A stretch of 64,000 nt of DNA from Hyphomonadaceae bacterium UBA1933. GTDB lineage: Bacteria > Pseudomonadota > Alphaproteobacteria > Caulobacterales > Aquidulcibacteraceae. The stretch covers positions 124,001-188,000 of the forward strand of contig DDFH01000003.1 of NCBI GenBank assembly GCA_002337085.1, read 5' to 3'. The notes beneath the pieces are model-generated. The model searched no databases, was not told where the DNA came from, and worked only from the letters and a program-made list of their open reading frames with translations. Positions 51,202 through 60,014 of the stretch are shown in pieces (positions within the stretch are counted from its first letter, which is position 1; each line of letters starts with the position of its first letter). A program made the position numbers and the translations under genes.

Positions 51202-52562
51202 TATGCACCCGCAATCGTCATGGTCGGTATCAAAAGGCTGGGGCAATCCACGGATGATTTATGTTCATTATCATCGGCGGCAATAATGGTTTTGAAAATG
51301 TCCTTTACATTTCCGGCAATGGTGATTTCGGAAACCGGCCCTGTTTTTTGCCCATTCACAATTTCAAAGCCCGAAACCCCAACCGAATAATCGCCATTAT
51401 TGGGGTTAAATGATGGTGACATAGCTTCGGTAACTAATAGTCCGTTTCCTGCTTGTTTTATCAAATCATCAAGGCTTTGGCTTGTTGGTGGCAAAATAAA
51501 GTTTGAAACCCCAACCCCTGGTGAGCCACCTGGGTTCATTGATGCATGCCCATTGGTTTTAAGCCCAAGTTGCAACGCAGAGGATGAATTTAATAGCCAA
51601 GATGTAAGAATGCCGTTTTTGATAATTTCTTGTTTGGAAACTTTTACACCCTCTCCATCAAAAGGGCGTGAACCCCAACCGCCGATAAGAAGCGGATCAT
51701 CATAAATGCTAATATTTTCAGGGAAGATTTGGGTTTCAAGTGCATCACGAAGAAATGAAACCCCGCGTGCCACAGAACTTCCTGAAATTGCCGAAATCAA
51801 AAGCCCAAGCATAGAGCGCGCAACGCGCGTTTGCAAAATAACCGGTGCTTTGGTTGATGTCATTTTTTTAGAACCAAGACGGGCAACGGTTTTACGCCCC
51901 GCTTTTTCACCAATTTCGCGCGCATTCTCAAGGCTTTTTAAAAAGCGGGTTGATGTTGATTCGTAATCACGCTCCATATCATCGCCATCTTGTGCAATTG
52001 CCGCAATGCCAAGCCCCCAAGAAGTACCGCCATAGCCGCCAATAAAACCATTAGATGAGCCATAAACCACATCAGATGAACCCCATTGCGAACCACAGCC
52101 CGCAGTATTGGAAATTCCTTTTACGCTTTGCGCACCTGCTTCACATTCAAGGGCGATTTGTTCAAGATAATTAATATCTGGCGTGGTTTCATCACGCATT
52201 TTTAGGTCGATTATTTCACTTGCCATCAAATCCTTGTCGGGCAGCGTGCAATATTTATCTTCGGCGGCCATTTTTGCCATGGCAACAACGCGCATCGCTA
52301 GTTCATCAAGTGCATTTTTAGTTAAGGCAGAAGTTGATGCACCCGCCTGCTTTTTACCAATAATCACACGCAAACCGGCGGCAAGGCTTTCTTCACGCTC
52401 TACATTTTCTAATTCACCAAGACGAACACTTATCCCTAGGCTTTGCGAGGCATTGCATGCGCAATCTGCATGTTCTGCGCCAAGCTCTTTTGCTTTTTTT
52501 AAAAGATATTCTGTTGCGTCAAATAATTGCTGTGCGGTTTGATTGGTTTGTGTGTTTTGCAT
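51201..52562 (-). CDS. pmbA: PmbA/TldD-family metalloprotease-like protein
   Basis: TldD/PmbA-type protein, 453 residues. The family's N-terminal domain (GAEHADCACNASQSLGISVRLGELENV pattern) and C-terminal segment (SWLLNSSSALQLGLKTNGHAS..., GSPGVGVSNFILPP, GDYSVGVSGFEIVNGQKTGPVSEITIAGN) are recognisable. It lacks the HExxxH metal site of TldD as far as can be seen, so it is more likely the PmbA partner; the TldD gene itself is not here. These proteins form a heterodimeric protease. cysQ is translationally coupled downstream. Confidence 0.87.
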   Translation of the reverse strand: MQNTQTNQTAQQLFDATEYLLKKAKELGAEHADCACNASQSLGISVRLGELENVEREESLAAGLRVIIGKKQAGASTSALTKNALDELAMRVVAMAKMAAEDKYCTLPDKDLMASEIIDLKMRDETTPDINYLEQIALECEAGAQSVKGISNTAGCGSQWGSSDVVYGSSNGFIGGYGGTSWGLGIAAIAQDGDDMERDYESTSTRFLKSLENAREIGEKAGRKTVARLGSKKMTSTKAPVILQTRVARSMLGLLISAISGSSVARGVSFLRDALETQIFPENISIYDDPLLIGGWGSRPFDGEGVKVSKQEIIKNGILTSWLLNSSSALQLGLKTNGHASMNPGGSPGVGVSNFILPPTSQSLDDLIKQAGNGLLVTEAMSPSFNPNNGDYSVGVSGFEIVNGQKTGPVSEITIAGNVKDIFKTIIAADDNEHKSSVDCPSLLIPTMTIAGA

Positions 52563-52733
52563 GTATCCTAAATGCCACTTTTATTTCTAAAATCTAGCCC
52601 GATTACTGATTTTAAGGTCAAAAATACCAATATATTTAAAATTGCAACTAATGTCGTAATCGAACTATCATAATAATATGTTAGCCTACCCTTATATAAC
52701 AAAGCCTGCAAAGGGTTTATAAGGGGAAGAGAG

Positions 52734-52892
52734 ATGACCACAATATTATTTACAATAATGGCCTTTGTATTAATCGCTGGTGCTGCTGGCGCAATTGTCA
52801 GGGCAATGAAAATGGTTAAAGAAACTTTTGACGATTTGTTGCCAGAAAGAATGGTTGATTTCACTGGCTTTATCGATATTCCAAAATCTTAA
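52734..52892 (+). CDS. Small membrane protein, 52 residues, unknown function
   Basis: Complete short gene from ATG 52734 to TAA 52890-52892, with a strong AAGGGGAAGAGAG site. One transmembrane helix is at the N-terminus (ILFTIMAFVLIAGAAGAIVRA, residues about 4-24), followed by a cationic then acidic tail (MKMVKETFDDLLPERMVDFTGFIDIPKS). It is divergent from pmbA (start 52562) and convergent with ubiD (end 52895). No homologue can be named. It was not visible as a long open frame, but the site, start and N-terminal helix support it. Confidence 0.6.
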   Translation: MTTILFTIMAFVLIAGAAGAIVRAMKMVKETFDDLLPERMVDFTGFIDIPKS

Positions 52893-52894
52893 AT

Positions 52895-54427
52895 CTACCA
52901 AATCGGTTTGCCGTCAACGCCGAAACCAAAAGATTCCCACTTTTTGGTGATATCTTCTATTACGTCTTTTTCCATAAAGATTTTGGTTCCCCATTCGCGA
53001 TTGGTTTCATTGCCAATTTTGTTGGTGGCATCAAGACCGATTTTGCCACCAAGTCCAGAAACGGGTGACGCAAAGTCAAGATAATCAATTGGCGTGTTTT
53101 CAATGCGCACAGTATCGCGTACCGGATCCATGCGGGTTGAAATTGCCCACATCACATCTTTCCAATCGCGTGCATTAATGTCATCATCAACCACGATAAT
53201 GAATTTTGTGTACATGAATTGCCGCAAATAAGACCATGCCCCCATCATCACGCGCTTGGCATGGCCGGCATAGGCTTTTTTCATGCTTATGACCGCAATA
53301 CGATATGAACAACCTTCGGGCGGTAGCCAAAAATCAGTGATTTCAGGGAATTGTGCCTGTAAAAGTGGGATGAAAACTTCGTTCAATGCCTCACCCAATA
53401 CCGATGGTTCATCAGGTGGACGACCGGTGTGTGTTGAAAGATAAATTGGGTCTTTGCGCATTGTAATTGCCGAAATCGTAAATACCGGGAATTTTTCCAC
53501 CGAATTATAATAGCCGGTATGGTCGCCATATGGCCCTTCATCGGCGGTTTCGGTTAATGAAATATGTCCTTCGATAATAATTTCCGCCTGTGCAGGGACG
53601 TGAAGCGGCACGGTTTTACAAGGCGTCAGCTCAAGTTTTGAACCCCGTAAAAGCCCCGCGAATTGATATTCGCTTAAAGTATCGGGAACAGGTGTCACCG
53701 CTGCCAAAATTGTGCCAGGATCCGCGCCAAGAACAATTGCCACGGGGAATGGCTCATTATGCTTTTCTTTATAGCGCCTAAATTGCTGCGCCCCACCACG
53801 ATGGTGTAACCAGCGCATAATAAGTTGTTTCTTATTAAGCTGCTGCATGCGGTAAATACCAAGGTTATAGCTATCAACCCGTGCCTCGGTTGGGCCTTTG
53901 GTAACGCAAAGTCCCCAGGTTACCAGTGGTGCAGGTTCATTGGGCCAGCAGGTTTGAATAGGAAGCATATCAAGGTCGATATCATCGCCCTCTATCACAA
54001 CTTCTTGGCATGGCGCTTTGCCAAACATTCGACCCATTTTTGGTTTCATTGATAAAACCGTGCCAGCAAGTGGCAATAATGAAACCGCATCTTTTAAATT
54101 TGCAGGTGGGGTTGGCTCACGCAAAAATGCCAATAATTCGCCAACTTCACGCAATTCCTTGGCGGTGTGGCGCTCAACCCCGCCCATAGTTACGCCCATC
54201 GCCACACGTTCAACCGTGCCGAATAGGTTATTTAAAACCGGAATTTTGGAAATTGTGCCGTCTGCCTTGATTGGTTGTTCATAAAGAACCGCAGGGCCGC
54301 CATTATTAATAAGGCGGGTTGAAATTTCGGTCATTTCAAGGACAGTTGAAACAGGTTGGCTAACCCTGACAAGTTTTCCTTGTGCCTCAAGATTAGACAT
54401 AAAATCGCGCATTGATAAATATGACAT
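52895..54427 (-). CDS. ubiD: UbiD-family decarboxylase
   Basis: Prenylated-flavin-dependent decarboxylase of the UbiD type, 510 residues (usual length), probably acting on 3-polyprenyl-4-hydroxybenzoate in ubiquinone synthesis. Family segments visible are YLSMRDFMSNLEAQGKLVRV at the N-terminus, GPYGDHTGYYNSVEKFPVF with the conserved metal/FMN region, and TSGRVPPDEPSVLGEALNEVFIPL-type (here TGRPPDEPSVLGEALNEVFIPL). The flavin prenyltransferase UbiX is not in the window. A small membrane-protein gene ends 2 bases before its stop. Confidence 0.92.
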   Translation of the reverse strand: MSYLSMRDFMSNLEAQGKLVRVSQPVSTVLEMTEISTRLINNGGPAVLYEQPIKADGTISKIPVLNNLFGTVERVAMGVTMGGVERHTAKELREVGELLAFLREPTPPANLKDAVSLLPLAGTVLSMKPKMGRMFGKAPCQEVVIEGDDIDLDMLPIQTCWPNEPAPLVTWGLCVTKGPTEARVDSYNLGIYRMQQLNKKQLIMRWLHHRGGAQQFRRYKEKHNEPFPVAIVLGADPGTILAAVTPVPDTLSEYQFAGLLRGSKLELTPCKTVPLHVPAQAEIIIEGHISLTETADEGPYGDHTGYYNSVEKFPVFTISAITMRKDPIYLSTHTGRPPDEPSVLGEALNEVFIPLLQAQFPEITDFWLPPEGCSYRIAVISMKKAYAGHAKRVMMGAWSYLRQFMYTKFIIVVDDDINARDWKDVMWAISTRMDPVRDTVRIENTPIDYLDFASPVSGLGGKIGLDATNKIGNETNREWGTKIFMEKDVIEDITKKWESFGFGVDGKPIW

Positions 54428-54493
54428 TCAGCTTCAATATGATAGATTAGGATTTGGTTCAAGCATAATTATCTAATTGAGAGGCATCACTAA

Positions 54494-54805
54494 ATGAAAA
54501 AAATTATATTAGCATTCGCAATTCTTTCCCCTATTTTTTCCCTAAATGCCTGCGCGCCAATTATGGCACAAAACCAAGGAGAAATTATGCCGCAAAATCC
54601 AAACCCAAATCCAAATGCAACGTGTCATGCCGATAGTTTGCAATATCTGGTTGGGCAAAATCGCAAAGTGCTTGAAACCATGCGTTTTGGTGGCGAGGTT
54701 CGCTTTGAAGAACCTGGGCATGCCTATACAATGGATTACCGCGAAAACCGCCTTCGCATTATTATTGGCGAAGACGGTATTATTAAAAGCGTTTTATGTG
54801 GTTAG
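54494..54805 (+). CDS. I78-family peptidase inhibitor-like lipoprotein
   Basis: 103-residue predicted lipoprotein: MKKIILAFAILSPIFSLNAC is a lipobox signal (LNAC, lipidated cysteine 20). The C-terminal domain (about 45-103) matches the I78 inhibitor pattern: CHADSLQYLVGQNRKVLETMRFGGEVRFEEPGHAYTMDYRENRLRIIIGEDGIIKSVLCG, with the pair of cysteines that can bridge. Such proteins resemble potato inhibitor I-type folds that block serine proteases. It overlaps the convergent phoX stop by four bases. Confidence 0.78.
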   Translation: MKKIILAFAILSPIFSLNACAPIMAQNQGEIMPQNPNPNPNATCHADSLQYLVGQNRKVLETMRFGGEVRFEEPGHAYTMDYRENRLRIIIGEDGIIKSVLCG

Positions 54806-56883
54806 GTGCCAACAATTCCGCCATCTTTGCGGCGTACATAAATAATTGTGTCACGCGGCCAAGTTTTGTTGGGGAAGGTTGAAAATGGAACTGGTTGCTT
54901 TGCACGATAACCATTGCCAACTTCATCAGCGCCACCAATATGTTGTAAGCCGCAGAAGAAGGTTTTGTTATCTTCGGAAACAAATGGCCCCGTGATTTCG
55001 CAACCAATTGGCCCTGTTAAGAAGCGTTTTACAACACGTGGCGCAGGTGAATTGGTATCGGCAACATATATGCCATCATTACAAGGGAAATTCTCAGGTG
55101 TGCCATCGGTGGTGAACCATGCGTTACCAAAGCCATCAAATGTAATATTATCAGGCATTGCAAACCTGTCGCCCATACTGATTGGTTTGCCATTAACCCA
55201 TGATGAAAGATTGTGGGTTTCGCCTTTTTTGTCGGATGGTCTTTCAAGCAGTGCAATCTCTTTGGAATGATCCCCACCCATAAGGAAGATTTCCCATTTG
55301 AATGTAGTTGAACCATGGTCTTTTGCGGTTTCATTGATGCGCACGATTTGACCAGTATAGTTCAATTCGGTGGTTACACCATTTTTGCGGCGTGGGTTGG
55401 CGGCATTGCCTTTGCGACCTTCTTCAGTAAGGTTGCCAGTTGCGCAAATATATACCGTGCCAAAGCCTTTGAAATAATTGTCTTTTGGCGCTTCAACATC
55501 TTCGGGTCTATCCATCGGGGTTGCGCCAAGGCGGCTTGCGGCATCACGAACCCGCACCATCAAATCAGCATGGTCTTTGAATGGGGTTTGATTGCCAGAA
55601 AGCGGAACTGCATTGGCTTTTTCAAGGCTAATTTCAAGCCATTCACCCGAACCATCGGCATTGAATTTCGCGGCATATAATGTGCCTTCGCTTAAAAGCT
55701 CGCGGTTGGCGGTGCGGTTTTTGGCATCAAATTTATTTTTGGAAATGAATTTATAAACGAACTCATTGGCCTGATCGTCACCAGTATAAATTGCGACTTG
55801 CCCAGATTTTGTAATGACAGAGGTCGCACTTTCATTCTTTTTACGGCCTAACGCAGTATGTTTACGCGGTGTCCACGATGGGTCATATGGATCAATCTCA
55901 ACAACCCAGCCATAAAGCGATGGGCCAAATGGATTGCGTGATAAATCAAACTGATCTGGTCCACCAAGCTTCCAGACATTGCCGTAACCAAAGCTTTCCT
56001 CATCATATTTAAAGCCATCTTGTTTGCGGGCATTTTCAATATTTTCACAATTTGGTGAAGTGGTGAAATACATATTGTCGATATTTTCTTCGCAGGTAAG
56101 ATATGTACCCCAAGGCGTGTAACCACCGGCGCAATTTTGCATCGTGCCACACATGATGCCATCGGCATTTTGGGGAAGTTTTCCGGCATATTTTTCAATT
56201 TGATTAGTGATTACGCCAGAGGTTTTTACCCATTCATGATCTTTGGCCGGGCCGTCAAAAACCATTTCAGTAAAAGGCGTAATGCGGCGGTTTAATGCGC
56301 CTTCTTTTTCCTCAACCTGAACTAATGACCATGAACCAGATTTTGTGTCATGATTAACACAGGCGATTGTAACACCTTGTGCAGCATACATTGCCTCAAT
56401 CTCTTGTGGGGTGGGGGAAAAATTACCTTTTTTAGCTGCCACAAGGAGATATGGTACGACATATTCATTATTTGAACAAACGATATATTCGCTTTGTGCC
56501 TTATCTGGCCATGGGTAAGAATAGTTTTTGGCAAAAACCACAAACATATCGTTGCACGTTCCAACACGCTTTGCTTGTTCTTCACGGGTGAAATTAAACG
56601 GTGCGCCGATTTGCTCTTTTGCTGCTGCTTGGTTGGTGAAAAGTGCATCGCCCCAAGACATTAATTTATGCCACTCATAACCTTCTGGAACAACGACATC
56701 ATTTACAAGGTTTTCGGCAACCGATGTGAAACCAATCTTGCTTGCCGCAATTCCTTTGGCAAGTGCATTACCAGGCGACATTGAAAATGCCGTTCCAATT
56801 GCCAAAGATACTTGAACAAAATTACGGCGTGAAAGGGATTGTGTAATAATTTCGTTGAAATGAGGATTTGATTTATTTGACAT
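54802..56883 (-). CDS. phoX: PhoX-family alkaline phosphatase, Tat-exported
   Basis: Secreted phosphatase, 693 residues, that hydrolyses phosphate monoesters with calcium and iron cofactors. The Tat signal is LSRRNFVQVSLAIG (residues 17-30), followed by hydrophobic residues and ALAKG. Family segments are MCGTMQNCAGGYTPWGTYLTCEEN (with conserved cysteine pair), YGWVVEIDPYDP, and ICATGNLTEEGRKGNAANPRRKN. Overlaps the I78 gene stop by 4 bases. This is the second extracellular phosphatase of the window, besides PhoD. Its promoter region carries one perfect PHO-box half-site. Confidence 0.93.
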   Translation of the reverse strand: MSNKSNPHFNEIITQSLSRRNFVQVSLAIGTAFSMSPGNALAKGIAASKIGFTSVAENLVNDVVVPEGYEWHKLMSWGDALFTNQAAAKEQIGAPFNFTREEQAKRVGTCNDMFVVFAKNYSYPWPDKAQSEYIVCSNNEYVVPYLLVAAKKGNFSPTPQEIEAMYAAQGVTIACVNHDTKSGSWSLVQVEEKEGALNRRITPFTEMVFDGPAKDHEWVKTSGVITNQIEKYAGKLPQNADGIMCGTMQNCAGGYTPWGTYLTCEENIDNMYFTTSPNCENIENARKQDGFKYDEESFGYGNVWKLGGPDQFDLSRNPFGPSLYGWVVEIDPYDPSWTPRKHTALGRKKNESATSVITKSGQVAIYTGDDQANEFVYKFISKNKFDAKNRTANRELLSEGTLYAAKFNADGSGEWLEISLEKANAVPLSGNQTPFKDHADLMVRVRDAASRLGATPMDRPEDVEAPKDNYFKGFGTVYICATGNLTEEGRKGNAANPRRKNGVTTELNYTGQIVRINETAKDHGSTTFKWEIFLMGGDHSKEIALLERPSDKKGETHNLSSWVNGKPISMGDRFAMPDNITFDGFGNAWFTTDGTPENFPCNDGIYVADTNSPAPRVVKRFLTGPIGCEITGPFVSEDNKTFFCGLQHIGGADEVGNGYRAKQPVPFSTFPNKTWPRDTIIYVRRKDGGIVGT

Positions 56884-56946
56884 GATTTTCTCTTTTTATT
56901 TTTATGGAATAACCCCGCCGCTTTAGCAATCTTTTGCGCAGGGTTT

Positions 56947-56965
56947 ATGACAGTTTTAATTACAC
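56947..56965 (-). promoter_or_regulatory. Possible PHO-box half-site upstream of phoX
   Basis: On the - strand, CTGTCAT (56953-56947) is a perfect PHO half-site, preceded by GTGTAAT with a five-base rather than four-base spacer. The second half is weak and overlaps the end of the lipoprotein gene. Only suggestive. Confidence 0.3.
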
Positions 56966-57615
56966 TTACCATATAACTTTTCATTAGATGCAATGTATTC
57001 AGATAATGATTCAAGCCCAAGTTCTTCGCGCGCCTTTTCAACTTGCGCTATATTTGGTTTTCCTACCATTTGTCGGCTCTCATCAATGCAGCTAAGCTGG
57101 GTGCCGTATTTTTGGGACTTCATTTCACCAATTGCAATTTTATCGGAAAGAATTGCAAAGCTGTTGGCATCTAATGTGCCATTTTTCACAAGTATCTCTG
57201 CTTTTGATAAATTTTGTTTTTGGAAATTTATATCATGGGTAGCGTGAGTAATAAGCAAGAATGCCGAATGCGATGTTTTTGGTGAAAACTCTGCAATTTG
57301 AATAATATCATTAGCGGCAAGGATATTTTTTAATTTTTCGGTTCGGATTTTATCATTATTTGTAATTGTATCTCCAATGATTTTTATTTGTTTTTCTTTT
57401 TCTGGTTTCGATATTTTATCATTTTTCATTATATCAATAATGTAAAATCTTTCATATTGGTCTGCGGCTCGCATGCCCTCTATGGTTTCAATAATTGCGG
57501 AATTTGAAGTAAGTTTTTCATCAGATATAAGGTGTTCTTCTGCGCTATTAATATTGGAATTATTGGCGCAAGCACAAAAAATTAGAGCGATAGGCAATAG
57601 TAAGAGTGGCTTCAT
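56956..57615 (-). CDS. Predicted lipoprotein, unknown function
   Basis: 219 residues with a lipobox signal MKPLLLLPIALIFCAC (lipidation at the cysteine following FCA). The mature part is helical and charged (EHLISDEKLTSNSAIIETIEGM, KPEKEKQIKIIGDTITNNDKIRTEKLKNIL), without recognisable domain; a C-terminal CN pair could bridge to an internal cysteine. It lies upstream of phoX on the same strand with a 72-base gap, so they may share a transcript. Function is unknown. Confidence 0.6.
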   Translation of the reverse strand: MKPLLLLPIALIFCACANNSNINSAEEHLISDEKLTSNSAIIETIEGMRAADQYERFYIIDIMKNDKISKPEKEKQIKIIGDTITNNDKIRTEKLKNILAANDIIQIAEFSPKTSHSAFLLITHATHDINFQKQNLSKAEILVKNGTLDANSFAILSDKIAIGEMKSQKYGTQLSCIDESRQMVGKPNIAQVEKAREELGLESLSEYIASNEKLYGKCN

Positions 57616-57770
57616 ATTAAGATTCTATGATAAAGTTGAACTTTAAAATTGGTGATTTATATAACTTATAATTGTGTATATGGCGAAAGCAATTCAGCTC
57701 TAAGTTAAATTATTTTTATTCAATTAGTACACAGTTTTGCCTGATACTATTTCAAAATAGTTACCCAATA

Positions 57771-57805
57771 TTAACCATATTTTAGCAATGTATTAACGGA
57801 CTTAA
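57771..57805 (+). promoter_or_regulatory. Overlapping CtrA-type boxes upstream of fliQ
   Basis: TTAA (57771-57774), seven bases, TTAG (57782-57785), seven bases, TTAA (57793-57796) give two overlapping TTAA-N7-TTAA-type sites with one mismatch shared. The first half reads TTAACCAT, and the tail is CGGACTTAA, matching the cheA upstream element. It lies 30-65 bases before the fliQ ATG. In Caulobacter the fliQ promoter is a known CtrA target. Confidence 0.65.
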
Positions 57806-57835
57806 AGAAATAAGTCGTCTTTTCGGAAAAGAAAT

Positions 57836-58114
57836 ATGGAAGCGTCACAGGTTCTCGATATCGCAAGAAGTGCGGTCTGGCTGGTCATTGCAATGGCAGC
57901 GCCGGCAATGATTCTCGGCCTTGTGGTTGGTGTTGTAATTGGTTTGTTACAGGCATTAACCCAAATCCAAGAGATGACATTGGTATTTGTGCCAAAAATC
58001 CTTACAATTTTTCTCGCACTTTTATTCTTCATGCCTTTAATGGGTGGAATGTTAAGCGATTTTTTCCATGAAACTATGCAGCGAATTGCCGCGTCCGGTA
58101 ACGGCGGCGGATAG
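57836..58114 (+). CDS. fliQ: Flagellar export apparatus protein FliQ
   Basis: Component of the flagellar type III export gate, 92 residues with two membrane helices (SAVWLVIAMAAPAMILGLVVGVVIGLLQA and VPKILTIFLALLFFMPLMG). ALTQIQEMTLVFVPKI between them is the family hallmark. It opens a four-gene operon, fliQ-fliR-flhB-cckA, all on the + strand with small gaps. fliP is not adjacent and lies elsewhere. Confidence 0.95.
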   Translation: MEASQVLDIARSAVWLVIAMAAPAMILGLVVGVVIGLLQALTQIQEMTLVFVPKILTIFLALLFFMPLMGGMLSDFFHETMQRIAASGNGGG

Positions 58115-58122
58115 GCGGTAAT

Positions 58123-58872
58123 ATGGAATTTATCCCGCAACAGATTTGGGCATTTGGTCTGGTATTCGCCAGACTAGGCGGGATATTTATGCTTGCACCG
58201 GCCTTAAGCGATACCTCGGTTCCGCCGCGCATTCGCCTTTCATTGGCTTTGCTGGTTTCTTTTATAATTGCCCCCTTGGTAAGTTATAAATTGCCGCCAT
58301 TACCAGAAACAAATGGCGCATTATATGCCATTTTGGGGGTGGAAATTGTTATAGGCCTTGCGATTGGCTCGATTTTGCGGGTGCTTTTTTCGGCGCTTAC
58401 AACTGCGGGGGCGATTGCGGGCATGCAATCTGGTCTTGGTTTTGCAATGTCAATTGACCCATCACAAGGGCAACAGGGTTCGATTTTTTCGACCTTTTTG
58501 GTGGTTGTTGGAACTGCGCTTATTTTTGCCAGTAATTTGCACCATTTGTTTATTACTGGAATGATTAATTCATACAATTTTATGCCACCAAATGGTCATT
58601 TCAACTTTGGTGCCAATGCCGAATGGGCCATAAAATCATTTTCTGATGCCTTTGGAATTGCGGTTCGTATTACTGCGCCAATGTTATTATTTGGAATTGT
58701 TTATAACGTGGTTTTGGGCGTTATAAACCGCGCTGCACCAGCAATTCAGGTGTTTTTCATTGCCCAGCCAGTTCAGGTAATTCTTGGCATTTTTCTGTTC
58801 CTAATCACCTTGGGGGCGGGAATGATGACATGGGTTAACTTTATGGCAGATGCCGCACGACAATTGAATTAG
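58123..58872 (+). CDS. fliR: Flagellar export apparatus protein FliR
   Basis: Export gate component, 249 residues with about six membrane helices. Family markers are VFARLGGIFMLAPALSDTSVPPRIRLSLALL near the N-terminus and FFIAQPVQVILGIFLFLITLG near the C-terminus. It starts 8 bases after fliQ, at ATG 58123. Confidence 0.93.
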   Translation: MEFIPQQIWAFGLVFARLGGIFMLAPALSDTSVPPRIRLSLALLVSFIIAPLVSYKLPPLPETNGALYAILGVEIVIGLAIGSILRVLFSALTTAGAIAGMQSGLGFAMSIDPSQGQQGSIFSTFLVVVGTALIFASNLHHLFITGMINSYNFMPPNGHFNFGANAEWAIKSFSDAFGIAVRITAPMLLFGIVYNVVLGVINRAAPAIQVFFIAQPVQVILGIFLFLITLGAGMMTWVNFMADAARQLN

Positions 58873-58881
58873 GGGGTTAGG

Positions 58882-60006
58882 TTGGAAGAAGACGAATCCC
58901 AGAAAATATTTGACCCCACGCCGCGAAAACTCCAACAGGCGCGCGAAAAGGGTGATGTGCCAATGTCGCAAGACGTGGCATCAACCCTTATTTTGGTGGT
59001 TGCATTTGGGATTATTATTTCAATTGGTTCAAAAATTGCCGCCGATATTACCCGTTTTTGCCTGATATTTATTGCCAATCCACACGAAATTCCAATCGGC
59101 GAAGGTGCAATGCAATCCTTGATGCTATCGGTTGGGGCGCATGTCGGCCTAAGCCTTGCCGTATTATTTGGTGGTATGACAATTGCGGCAGTTGCGGGGC
59201 ATGCGGGGCAAACTGGTTTGATTTTTACTTTTGAAAAATTAAAACCAAAGCCTGATAAGATTTCACCTATTGCCGGATTTAAAAGAATTTTTGGCAAAGA
59301 ATCATTAATGCAATTTGCCAAAACCTTGTTCAAAGTTATCATCCTTGGAATTGTTGCCTATAGTGCCTCAAAACCATATTTTGATGATGCCAAAGGTCTG
59401 GTTGATATGGAAATCGGTGCGGTTGGGCCATTTCTGTTCACGGTTTTACGATCTGTATTAATGAAGTTATTGATTATTTTGGTTATTTTTGCGGTTGTTG
59501 ATTACCTTTTGCAACGCTTTAATTTCATGCAACGAAATAAAATGTCAAAATATGAAATGAAGCAGGAATTTAAAGATACCGAAGGCGATCCATTAATCGC
59601 CGGAAAATTAAAACAAATTCGTATGGAACGCGCAAAAAAGCGCATGATGCAAAATATTCCAAAGGCAACTGTGATAATCACCAACCCGACCCACTATGCG
59701 GTTGCGCTTAAATATGTGCCTGGCGAAGATGCGGCGCCGATTTGTGTTGCCAAAGGCGTTGATAATGTGGCACTTCGCATTCGTGAAGTTGCAGGTCAGC
59801 ATAAAATCCCAATTGTTGAAGATAGGCCACTTGCCCGTGCCTTGTTTGCGCAAGCCGAACTTGAACAACCGATACCAGAAGAATTTTACCATGCGGTTGC
59901 CAAAATTATCGGATCAATTCTGTCTTTGGCTGCCAAAAAGAAACCAACGATAACTATACCAAGAAATAATGCACCGCGTGTAAGCATCGCGGGCGCGAAT
60001 GAATAG
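58882..60006 (+). CDS. flhB: Flagellar export apparatus protein FlhB
   Basis: Substrate-specificity switch of the flagellar export apparatus, 374 residues. The start is TTG 58882 behind AGGGGG. Four membrane helices occupy about 30-210; the N-terminal TPRKLQQAREKGDVPMSQD is conserved. The cytoplasmic domain contains the autocleavage motif ITNPTHYAVAL (N268-P269), required for the switch from rod/hook to filament export. Downstream is the CckA-like kinase gene, only 8 bases away. Confidence 0.94.
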   Translation: MEEDESQKIFDPTPRKLQQAREKGDVPMSQDVASTLILVVAFGIIISIGSKIAADITRFCLIFIANPHEIPIGEGAMQSLMLSVGAHVGLSLAVLFGGMTIAAVAGHAGQTGLIFTFEKLKPKPDKISPIAGFKRIFGKESLMQFAKTLFKVIILGIVAYSASKPYFDDAKGLVDMEIGAVGPFLFTVLRSVLMKLLIILVIFAVVDYLLQRFNFMQRNKMSKYEMKQEFKDTEGDPLIAGKLKQIRMERAKKRMMQNIPKATVIITNPTHYAVALKYVPGEDAAPICVAKGVDNVALRIREVAGQHKIPIVEDRPLARALFAQAELEQPIPEEFYHAVAKIIGSILSLAAKKKPTITIPRNNAPRVSIAGANE

Positions 60007-60014
60007 GCGAGAAA

